NCBI RefSeq assembly: GCF_021347895.1
Contig: NC_067118.1
Span: forward strand, 40,262,755 to 40,326,754
Direction: 5' to 3'
Source of the DNA: Acanthochromis polyacanthus
Taxonomy: Eukaryota > Chordata > Actinopteri > Pomacentridae
DNA: 64,000 nt
Below are positions 12,301 to 24,300 of the stretch, one piece after another. Below the pieces are notes generated by a model. The model was given only the letters and a program-made list of their open reading frames with translations, did not search any database and was not told the origin of the DNA. Within the stretch, counting starts at the first letter, position 1. Every line of letters begins with the position of its first letter. A program made the position numbers and the translations under genes.

Positions 12301-15300
12301 AATGTTGATCTGAGAAATAAGCACGCAGAGAAAGATCCTTTCTTGAAATTGTAAGGAGTCAAGATTTTGTAAAGGAACTAATGTCTGTTTTGTGAATGGT
12401 CCGCCGTCACTGTTTAAATGATTTTCTTAAAGCACCATCTGTGGAGGACAAACTCAAAGAGATTTCTGAATGTTCTCTCAGGTTTGAGTGCAGTAATTGT
12501 ATTATTTCATGAATTCAGCAAGTAATGCTTTCGTTTCTTTCGTTTTGTTTTTGCAGACATGTATGTGACTGTTAATCGTTAGTGATGTGTAATTTAATCA
12601 GATAATTACAGTTATGAAGTATGTGTTTATCTGTGTAGCTGCAGTGAACAAAAGTACACTGAGAGAGGAAAAGTGACAAAGAGAAATGTGTCAGTACGAC
12701 TTTGTCCTTCTCATCTGTTACCATTTTTCTATTTATGTCTTTTGACAGATTCACTGGTTGAGGAGAAAAAGTCTGCTGAACCCCAACAAGACTTTAGATG
12801 AGCATCAGTCCTTGTCTATCCCTGGGAAGAGGAGTCATGCCATTGTGCCGCAACTCGAGCCTTTTTCTGAGTACAAACTCACCGTCAATGTTTTCAATAA
12901 GAAGGGCAACGGGCCCAGGAGCGATCCGGTCACCTTCAGCACTCCGGAGGGAGGTGAGGCGACAAAAAAACACCAAAATAAATTGTGTTTGTTCACTCAT
13001 GTGGGCAAAATACACTAAAGCTAAAAGCACCGGTCACGCTTTAAACTGATTAAAGCAACAAGACAGAGGAATGTAATCTCTGGAAACAACAAAGGCGCTT
13101 ATAAGAGGATGCTGGTTTAGTAAGCAAAGGGCCAGAAAATGGAAAGTATGACCCATCCTGAAAGTGATTCAAGTGATTCCAAATGCAGAACAAGCTAACA
13201 GTGAACCATGTACAGGATATTATCTAAAAAAATTAAATATTCTTACAATTTCTGTCGTTTTTACAGTTCCAGTGCAAATCCCCATCCTGACTGCCTCCAA
13301 TCCCAAGGAAGACTCCACTTTGCTGGTTTGGGGTCCACCGCTGGAGGCAAACGGCATCCTTTCTGGCTACCTGCTGCAGTACCAGCTCAGTATGTACACA
13401 CACCGCCTTTGTCTGTTAGTCCTGTGTGAGGTTTTTCATTAATATATTCCTCTTTGTGGCAGCTCAGCGCTTTGTCTGAGGTGTGATGAGGGGGAGTGTA
13501 GCTGCAGCATAAGTAGAGGTGAAGAGGGAACAGGAAGAATCAGGTGGCAGTGGAGGAAGTGTGGATTTTACAGTTCACTTTTACACACACAAGAGGTTCG
13601 ATTGGATGAAAACATGTCGCCAACACCATCTTATCCTCTTCACTTGTGTGTCAGCGTCCCATGCAGTAGGTGGCACTGTTTAACACGGAACCCTCCAACC
13701 ACAGTCTGCAACGGTCCAATTCTACAGCTCACTTTAGATGGAGAGTTTCTTCACTGCTCCTTATCTCTCACCCTCCTGGATTGCCTTTTTTTTTTTCTCC
13801 CCCGCTCCCCAAAAGGATCATTTAAGTTAGTGCTGTTTGTGCGCCTCTTGTGCAAATTCCTTTGGCATTTATCGCTCAGAAGCGTTTTCTTCTCGCAGAA
13901 AAGAAGCCCTCTTTATGCTCGAGTACAGTGCGGGTGAATGAGCGAGTGAGGGGCTTTCATTAGTCTCTGTTTTCAAAGCCTACACTCTCGCTGGCTGACA
14001 TTTCTGAAGTCTTTTGTGCAAAAAAAATGTAAGGCAGAGACAGTCCTGTACCGCCTCCACCTGCACCCACGGAGTCTGGCCAGCTCTTCAATACACTCCG
14101 TCCCCCCTCTCCTTGCTGTTTTTTTTTCTCTTTTTTTTTCCCATATCAGATGTCAGACTTTACACAGCTTTTCCCACACAGTGCAATCTGTGGGTGTTGG
14201 AAGTTTTTCCGCTGAATTGATTCCAGCGTATTTCAAATTTAGTTTCCTGTTAATTTCTTTGAATAAAATATTCTATGTGGCACTGTATATACGATCTGTA
14301 TATCTAGTTGATTCTCTTGTTACCAAAAATATTCGATATAAACTTCTGTGCAGTGTTCTGTGCTGCAAAATGGCACAAAATCTTGGCACATGAGCTCTCA
14401 CCTGCAGTTCAGCATTGACACAGTAATGGCATCAATAATGGTTTCTGCAGAAGTGTGTTGCCTTCAACATTCTGCACACACACCACACTTTGATCTATAA
14501 TGCATGTTTGGTGATATGTTATGCTACTAGTGATTGCAACTCTTCCTTTTTCTTCCTCTTTGTCTTCCTTCCTCTCACCTGTTCTTGTAATTTTTCTGCC
14601 TTCTGCACCATTTTTTCCCCCATCTCTTCCTTCATAATGTCTCCTCAGTTTCCCCCCTTCTTCCTCCAGCAGCTTTGCTCCTTATTCCTCTTCTCCTCCT
14701 CCCCATCTTTTCATCCACTTGTTTACACCCCCCCCCCTCCACCCCCATCAGCATGAGCTCTTCATTTCCCCCCTTTCATCTTCTCTCTTGCCTTTTCTTC
14801 ATAATGTATTCATCCTCAGCTCACCTGTCACGACATGTATCAGCCATATTCACTTTCTGCATGAGTTAGCCTGACATGTCTTCATCTTCCCCCCTCCCTC
14901 GGCTATTGACCCTCATTGTAGTTGTGTTCCATTAGCGCTACAACACGACCTGACTGTGATGACTTCTTTCTGCCGTCGATCCGTCACAGGCTCACATGAA
15001 CTGACCTCACATCTTTCCTCTCCATCTATAGTTAATGAGACCACACTGGAGGTGGTGGACTCCCAGGAGGTGAACATCACTGGGGCCGAAACCACCCAGT
15101 GGCAGGTTTTGGGATTGGAGGGGGACAGCCTCTACCGATTCCAGCTCAGCGCCTGCACTCAGACTGGTTGCGGACCTCCTCTGGCCGAGGAGAGCAGGAC
15201 GGTGTCCACAGGAAGTGAGTAGATTAAATCAGTGGCGGCAGCGTGGCTTGAAATGGCATCAAAATCCCATCGGCGAGGTTGAAGCACAGTAGCAGATATG

Positions 15301-18300
15301 GTTTAATGCATTAATTCAAAGCGGAAATATTAATGCAAATGAATAATTGTACCAGAGAATAAATGAAACGGCTTTGTATGGTTGCAGGGAGCCCTAATCA
15401 GCCTTTGAAAACATTTCTTTCCGACATGAAGGCTATGTAATGAATGTGCACCGTCAAGTTTAAAAGAACCGTTGGCCCTGCTGGCGTATTTGAGGTCAGC
15501 TGAGGTTAGAAAATGTAGAAGAGTTTGATCTTTGTAACACTTCTAAGTTAAATACACAGTCCTCTCTGGGGTTACACTTGTCAAAACGTAAAACTGAACA
15601 ATGAAGAGGGTTTGATCAAGCACAAAGAGTCAGGAAAGTAACAATGTGAAAGTATAACACAGATAATAGTTTAGCTCGAAGTCTGAGAATACCTTGAAAG
15701 TTTTCATGTGAAGCTGGAAATAATCAGAAAGTTTGAGGATTTAGAAACATTTAAAAACCCTAAAAGCTGTGACATGTAAAACGAAGCAGTATATTTAAAG
15801 GAGAAACATTTTTGAGATTTAGCTAGTTTGCGTATTTGAATAACTGGAATGCCTCCCGCTCTCACTGCTCTCCTTCTCCTTTTAATGGAATTAAAATCAC
15901 ATACTCCATCTTTAAGACTCTGCACAATTTCTAGGTCAGCAATCAAATTATGACATGATATGATATGATTGCATCGATACAGCAGTAAAGGTAATAGAGC
16001 AATTAAGAAATATAGCTAGAAAAATAAAAATAAATCAAAAATATAACTAAGTATTGGTTCAGATTGTCCAAATTCCTCTGCATGTGAAAATAATAATATT
16101 GCACATACCAGTGGTGCTGCACAGATTCGTTCATGAGTAGAAATACCGATAGAGAAGTATTAATACTGCATGGATTTTACATATTTTGCACAGATTTGTC
16201 CATAACTAGAAAAATACTGATATTGCACAGATTCTTGTATATGTAGACGAATCGATATAATTGAGTGTTTGAATGTGCAAAATATTCATAATTCATAGCT
16301 TTAAATGTGTTGATACTGCACCAAAATGAAGGGGATACGCTAATACAAAAGTTTGAGTTGTTTCCAGATGATGTTGACTCATCACAGGCTTCAAGTACCG
16401 GTAAATCAATTTGCAGCCACTGTTCACCCGTTGTTCGCATGTCTGGTTTAAAGCAACATTAGCGGCATTTTAGTGAATGGTGGGATGCCAACAGAGCCAT
16501 GCAGAAGTGTCAGAAGTCACACTGTTTTTCTAATCAAAGAGGCGTTTTCCAAGTGTCAGATCATGGCTACTCTTGAGGGTTTTAGGCTGCAGAACTCTCA
16601 AAAAACACTTTGCTGAAACTGGATCAGTGGAATCCAAAGCATGATCGGGCCGAGACTGGAAGTGAGTGCATCATCAGAAGATCAATACGTCCAGCTTTGT
16701 TCACTGAGAGACAGAAAAGCAACTTCATCATCATCATAGACGGAGAATTTGCTAAATAAAGAAGACTCCAGTCCGCAAAAGCTGTGTCAAAAGAAAGGCT
16801 GTCTAGTAGTGGTCTCAGAGGACGAGTAGCGTCTCTAAAGCACTTCTCTGAAGGGAAAACAAGGCCAAGCGCTTTTTGTGGGCTGACATACCAGCATTTC
16901 ACAGTGGACAAGTGGAAAAAAAAGCCCAATTTACTGATGAATCCAAGTTTGAGATGAATGGCAGCAACAGAGGAGTGTATGTAAGGAGATGGACAGAGGA
17001 CAGAGAATGATAACAGAGGGTATCAGAGGGAAACACAGTGATGGGAATATTCAAGGGACTGTTTTGCCCACTGTTGGACTCTTCTGTGACCAAGGAGAAG
17101 TGGCACTCCATCATTTAGAGACATGCTGCAGCCTTTGCTTTGCATCTTTGTGGAGATTCAGACTGCAGCAAGATAATGAGCCCAAACACACCTCAAAGGT
17201 TTGGGAAAAAAAAAAAAAAGACTCCAAGACCAAAAAGCTCTTTGGAAAATTTTCAGATCGTGCTGTGATAACACAAGTTATCAGGATTTATAGAAACATG
17301 CCAAGTTGAAGTGCCAAATACAAAGACACTCGGGCATTGCTGTGCATTTTCCCCTCAAATTATGATGTTTTTAAACTGAAATGAAAAATGTGTTAAAATT
17401 CCAAACAAATGCAAAGTAGAAGCGCCTTCACTCACCGCCTCAGACTGTAAATCGTATATAACGGATGAAGGGGCTGACTGAAATGGGTAAATTATGTGTC
17501 AAGCTGCTGCTTTAAAATGCTCAATGAAGTTGCCTCACGAATATCCTTGTGGATGTTTGCCACAGTTAGCATATAAAAATGTGCAGCTCCAGTTTCAGTG
17601 TGACAGAGGTTGTGAATATTCAGCAAAGCTTCAGCGGAGGATCCGACTGAACCCGAAGACATGTAAAAGCAGAGACTCTGCAGTTTAGTCCAGTCTTTGC
17701 CCATTTAGAGTTTTATAAAAAGGGACTTTTTGAAATTGTCTACAGGGCACAGGGAGCAAGTGTATCTCAGCTAAGAGTAGCAGTGGAACTGTGAGTATTT
17801 TCAGTCATTTAAATGCTCTTTTTTGAATAAAGCCACTGTGAAATTGCAATAATGTGATAACATAGATAAAAGTAGGAATTAGCTTTGTGGCATCTTGCCA
17901 GCTTTAGAATACCTTCACAATATTTATCACTTTGTGAGAGACACTGGCCTGCACATAAAGTTAATTAGAGGAAGGAATGCTACTTTCTGCACTTTGCTGA
18001 TGTGCAATTTAAAGATTAGTCTGGATTCAAAGACAGATTTTATAACTGCAGATTCGATCAGAGGAAGCAGAGATCTGAGACTTTTGGGAAGCTAATCTCT
18101 GTAGCTTTGAGGTCACATAGAAACATTTTTATCATCCAAAATAGCGCTGCAAGATTTGTGTCTCGCTCTCAGTCTGAATATTTGACTACTACAGTTCTAC
18201 TTAATTTAAATAAATGTACACTTAGTGGCTTTAATTTCAAAGTGCCTCCTTTTACTACTTTGCAGGCCAAAAATAGGGAGAAAATTCACTCTCTCTCTCA

Positions 18301-21300
18301 GTGCTCTAATACAAGTTATTCCTCCTCAGCTTTTATGATTCTGCATTCATGTAGGTGGATGTCCAGCCTGAGAGCCTCTAGATGCACTGTTGGTAAATAT
18401 GGTTGAGTAGAGGCTCAATGAGGAGATAAAATAGTTTTGTTTCAGAGAGGTTTCCTCAGGGCATGTTAGTCACAAAGCAGTGGAGTAGATTTATAGATGG
18501 CAATAGCACAGAGCAGAGACACCATGAATTTAGAGCCGTTAACACCGAGTGATGGAGTGATAGTGAAACAAAATACATGAATAAATAAAGAAGAATGCGT
18601 GTGAGATAGTGAGCTCAGACTCTAAAGTCTTCCTTTTATGATTTCACTTTTGTGACTGAATGAGCCTTTAATACTTATCACCATTGAGTGAGGACAAACA
18701 GTTGAGCAGTTTAAATATAATCCGGACAAATTGCAGACCAGACACACCCAAACAGATACCAGCAGATGCATGAGAGTGTCCCGCTCTGCTAGCTTCTACT
18801 GCTGAGAGTGGCTAAAGTGCAGGACAATAAAATAAAAAGCCAGGAAAGGGTTGAAACGTGAGAAAAAAAGGAGCAGGAAAAAGTGAGAGAACAGCTTACA
18901 GCCAGAGCAGAAGAGTGTGGCTGACAGAAAAAATATCTATTTTTCTCTGTCGGGTCTCATGAGATAACAAAGCAGCAGAGATAAAGCAGCCAGCAAACTA
19001 GACAAAAAAGCACAAAAGAGCACATACCTCTAAAGTCACACAAAAATAACCAGCCTCTCCAGAGATTAAATTATTTGCTCTCGAGCGCAGCATTTGAACA
19101 CCCAAGTTGGTGTCACCAACAAATTTGCTAATGGCTTGAACTTAATGTTTAAAGAAACAGTAAAAGGAGAAGTAGTTAGAAACATAATAATCAACATCTG
19201 ACTTCTCCCACTATAATCAGCACGGCATACGGCAATCAGAGGAGAGCAAGTTGTGCTGTGAGCAGCAGCGTTTCTGTTTTTTTAGTGCAAGCTCAGGTCG
19301 GGTCAAACACATATTAATACAACACAATGTGAGAAATAACACAGGAAGGAAGTTAAATGATACGTTTGCCACAGGTAATGAAACTGTTATTCCAGTGTTT
19401 GAAAAGAAAAAAACAAATCAGTGGAACAATGGAAAATCATATAATGGAGTTTTTCAGACCTCTACAAACATAATCCATCCATTCTCTATACACCACTTTA
19501 TCCTCACTAGGGTCATGGGGGGTGCTGGAGTCTATCCCAGATGACTCGGGTGAAGGCAGGGGACACCCTGGACAGGTCACCAGTCTGTCACAGGGCTACA
19601 TATACAGACAAACAATCACACTCACATTCACACCTACGGGCAATTTAGAATAATCAATTAACCTCAGCATATTTTTGGACTGTGGGAGGAAGCCAGAGCG
19701 CCCGGAGAAAACCCATGCATGCACAGGGAGAACATGCAAACTCCATGCAGAAAGATCCCAGGCCCACCCCGGGATTTGAACCGGGGATCTTCTTTCTGCA
19801 AGGTGAAATTGCTAACCAGTACTGCACTGTGCAGCCTACAAACATAATGAAAAGTTAAAAAAATATACATCTATGTGACTATTTTCCAACAACCTCATCC
19901 ACAACTATTAACACAGTAGTAATGCCATACATAGATAAAATAATGTTCATATATTAAACTTATTTAATTCAGATCCTGATCAGTTGCACTCGTTCTCATG
20001 TATTAGCATAGAAATGTTCAATGAAAAATCTGTAATGACCATGTAGCTAATAGTGATACGGACAGTGATTTATGATAATTGCATGTTTTTCACCACACAT
20101 TGAACAAACACAATAGGGAGACTGTAACCCTATGTGTACTATAAACTGTACATGTGCAGTTAAATAATATTAAAAAATACCAAGAAGTTTTGCCAAACTT
20201 GGACCGCCCGGCGACAAAGATGACCCCTGTGACCTTGAAAATGAAGTCACAGTCACCAAATGCGAACTTGACCTGTGTCCTATTATGGTACACCTGTCTA
20301 CCAAATATGGTGAGGCTACATCAATATTTTATCGAGTTATCGCACAGAAACCAAATTCTAACAGACAAACAAGCAAGCAAGCAAGACCATGCAGCTGAAA
20401 ACCTTCCGGAAAATGCAGTTTTGCCGGGCGGTAATAAAAGTGTTGTGTTGGTGGATGTCAATAAAACTGTTATTTTGGAGTTGCCAGGTATAAATATGTA
20501 AACTAAACAGTGAATAGGCATTGATTGTTACTGAATGTATTACTGGAAAGTACACCAGTTAGCCACAACCTTAAACCGCCTGCCTAACATTGTGTAGGTC
20601 CTCATATGTGCTACTAGAACAGCTCAGACCCACTGGGACATGGCTGTTCAGTGAGTGGGGACTGTGTGGATCAGAGTTTTTCAGATGCATCCCAGATTGG
20701 GATATGGGAAGCTTTGAGGTTGGGTCAACATATTGGGGCCTTTGTTGTGTTCCTTGGGATGTTCCTGAGCTGTTTCTCGGGTGTAGCCTGGTTAAATGTC
20801 CTGCTGGGTCAGGTGTTAGGGAGTTCAGCTACCAAGTGGATGTTACGTGTCAAAGTAGCTCCCACATGAATGCCAGAACTCAAGGTTTCCCAGCAGAACA
20901 TCGCACTGAGATGTTGACCTGTGAATAGTTTAAATGTTGTGGCTGACTGTTGCAGTAGGATCATTCTACTGCAATTCGCTGAATGCCACACGCCCAACTA
21001 TTTACATAAAGTGTTGAATATTGATTGAGCTGACCATGTGTAAAATATGGGTAACGTTAGATTTTGAGTTAAAAAAATTCTTAAAGACGGTGGCTTAATG
21101 TCTACAAATGGTTTTCATGGGACTGCTTTGATAGAATAAAACAAACCAGTCATACGATGATGTGAATTTGGTCAAAAAAATTTAATGTTTCTTTCTATTC
21201 CCATCTTCCACCAACCATAAAACCTTTTCCCCCTAAGAGGCTGATTTCTTTCCCTGTGACTGGCACCGTTAGGGTTAGGATTAGGGTTAGTAGGGTTAGG

Positions 21301-24300
21301 GTGGGGTTAGAGTTAGCTTTATGTAGAGCTTTATGCAGAGTATGGTGCCAGAGAGAGGCATAAAAGAGGAAAAAAAAACATAAATGTTAGGTCTTTTGCA
21401 TTTATGGCCAATATTAGGACAATAGTGATCCCAAATAGAAGAGTTATACTGTATTGTTACTGTGTGAACAAGAAAAATCATGGTTTTCCAACTCATAGTG
21501 ATTCAGATAGTTTTGTGGTTTATATACACTATCGTTCAAAAGTTTGGGGTCACCTAGAAATGTCCTTATCTTTGAAAGAAAAGCATTTTTTTCCAAAGAG
21601 GATAACATTAAATTAATCAGAAATACAGTCTTGTTAATGTGGTAAATGAGTATTCTAGCTGGAAACGGCTGATTTTTAATGGAATATCTCCATGGGGGTA
21701 CAGAGGAACATTTCCAGCAACCATCTCTCCTGTGTTCTAATGCTACATTGTGTTAGCTAATGGTGTTGAAAGGATCACTGATGATTAGAAAACCCTTGTG
21801 CAGTTATGTTAGCACATGGATAAAAACATGAAATAGTCTTGGTGATCCCAAGCTTTTGAACGCGAGTGCATATTTTTTAATTTGGTGAATTCAGGTGGAA
21901 TGACCCAGTGCCTAACTTGGAGAACAAAATTGCACGCTCTTTGGCTGCACAGTGCCCTCTAGTGGTACGGCTCTCCGCTGTACAGACTATCACTAACAAA
22001 CACGCTGCCCATGCAGGTATCTACGGTTTGCGAATGCACCGTCTGTTCTGCCTGCAAATGTGTGCGAGTGTGTGCTTGTGTGCCTGCTCTATAAACCTCA
22101 AGGCTGGCTTTCCATATATCTGTAATCTTCTGCTGTATTTCATTTTCTTTTTATCCCTCTGAAGATTTGTCCCCGACTCCAGCTGTGGCCCCTGTTCAGA
22201 GCAGTATGTATGCCGCCTGCAGCTGCCGTAGTCAAACAGACGTAGAAGTGGTGGTAGAGATAGACGAGGTTGTAGGCGTGTTGGTGTAGTGAGTAGCTGG
22301 TCATAGCCTCAGCAAAAGTTTGTTCTTTTGTAGTTGTACAAATAAAACCTGGGTGATTCCTGAATGCGAGTACAGGGGAAAAAAAACAGTTTCTTTGTGA
22401 AAATACCTTGTCAGAGAAAGGCAGTTCAAATCAGCTATTCAGATTTATTGCACAGCCTCTGCTACAGTTACAGTGTGTCTACTACAGTATAAGTGGCATT
22501 TTTGTTGTGCAGCTACTGTATTAATAGTTTTCCCACTTGCCTTACCAATCGTGACTCTGTGTAGTCTAGAGGGCTCGCTTGTTGCAAAATATAGAGTATT
22601 AGACCTGACAGCACTGTAGCAGAAATCTAACATCTGAGGCTTCTCTTTCATTCCAGGCCACAACTGCTCTCTCTCTGTTTCCAGCTCTATCCCAGGCAAT
22701 TCTGCTCATCCTCCTTTAGGTATATAGCTCGCAACTCACACATGCACAGCCAGCGATATCCTCTGTGATCTCATCTTGATGTACCTGAACTTTCAAGTAA
22801 CAATAGGAGCCGGGACGTGGAAGCCGTTCCAATCTATTGATATCCGCTCATGGTGTTGGGGGGCGTCAGGAAATGCCAGCTTTGCTTAACACAGAGTGAA
22901 GACTAGATGTCACTCCCGCCCACGATCTCTATATCTACCCCTTATGAGCCAAAATCCAGCTCCACTCAATTAAGTCCGGGGACCAGAATTGCCTTTTGAA
23001 CTGTCGTCTTGAAGGGTTTCTGCTGGATGCTCTGTTCTCGAGCTGCGGGCGATCCTATTTGCCTCTGCTTAATCCTCTTTTCCTGCCTTCTTTTCTCCCT
23101 TTCTCTGTGCCTGTCTGTGTTTTCCTTTTCCTCCTCCTATTTCTTCTCTTCTATCAGTTCCAGCCCTGTTGAACATAAGCTCCTATGTGAGTGACACCTT
23201 TGCCAAAATCAGCTGGACTGCCAGAGAAGAGCAGCGGGACTTGCAGCTTTATGTGGCTTATATGAATAACCGTAAGCTACTTTTCCTGTCCCACCGCCTT
23301 GCTAAACACTGATAGGAATTTTTAGGTGGCGTCATGTTTTTCCTGTACACAGGGGAATGTTTAATATTAACATCTAAAAATATATATTATAAGCCACCAT
23401 GGCTGCTTCCATCACTTCTATGATTACCTCTAAATGCAATACGATGGATTTAAAGTTATATATATATGGTACAAAAAAGATATTTAATAACTTAAGAACC
23501 ATTACTTGGCAACAGCTCATCTTCTTTGATAGCTTGCATGCTAACACAGACTTGCTGCTTGTGCACCTCTTGTGCTTGGATGTGTAGGTGAAGGAAACTG
23601 GCGGATTTCAGATGCAGTAAACACTTCTCAAAGTTTCCACGTAATTGATGGGCTCAAACCCGGGACGGTGTACACTGTGCGCCTCATGGCCAAGGGGCTG
23701 CTTGATAACGCTAGCATTTTCGAAGATGTTATCCAGACACGAGTGAAAGGTGAGAGGAGAGAAAGCTTGTCACTGTCAGTAGATTTTAGTGGGTTGGAGT
23801 TCTCACCTGCCACATCAAAAAAGCTTCACAAATGGATTGATTGACTGTGGTGAATGTGGGAATTTATTCATTTTCCTTGAATCTCATTTGTGCATTTGTT
23901 TTATTTTCTTCCGATTTAATATTCTTTCACAACAGAGTGTTATAGCTGAAGGGAATGTGAGTCAAACACAGTGTGGAAATATCATCTTAAACTTGAATCC
24001 ATCATTAGTTTTTTTTTTTTTCAGTTAAAGATAAAGTTGTGTAAGGACTGCTTGAGGGGACTGTCATACTCAGATAAGCCTGGCTTAAAGTCGATTCCTG
24101 AACTCTGTGTCTCTTCGATGTTTTTGTTCTCAGGTGTCGTAAGTCCAAGGAGCGACTTCTCAACTCATGGCTGGGTCATCGGGACCTTGTGTGCCGTGGC
24201 GCTGCTCACCCTGGTTGCGCTCATGGCCTGCTTTGTGCGGAAAAACAAAGGCGGCAAGTATGCAGGTACGCTGCCGCCCCAGCGACAAGACATGTTCTCC

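Larger units (their letters stand above)
10571..12748 (+). other. chl1 intron in FN3
   Basis: Noncoding. It contains a TA-flanked inverted-repeat element (10921-11299), a TAG/TA low-complexity tract (about 11330-11450) and SINE copy B. The remainder shows nothing recognisable. Confidence 0.6.
15215..23157 (+). other. Large chl1 intron between FN4 and FN5 (7.9 kb)
   Basis: The largest intron in the window. It contains a periodic repeat (about 15960-16300), a transposase relic (about 16560-17340), a LINE trace (about 18100-18400), SINE copy C, two short inverted-repeat elements, an interstitial telomeric-type tract and MITE copy 2. The stretches 17350-18090, 18410-19460 and 21880-23150 show nothing recognisable. 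Confidence 0.6.

Noticed and set aside
14490..14869. Long open frames rich in Ser, Phe, Leu and Pro
   Set aside because: They arise from a C/T-rich intron tract and have no domain content.
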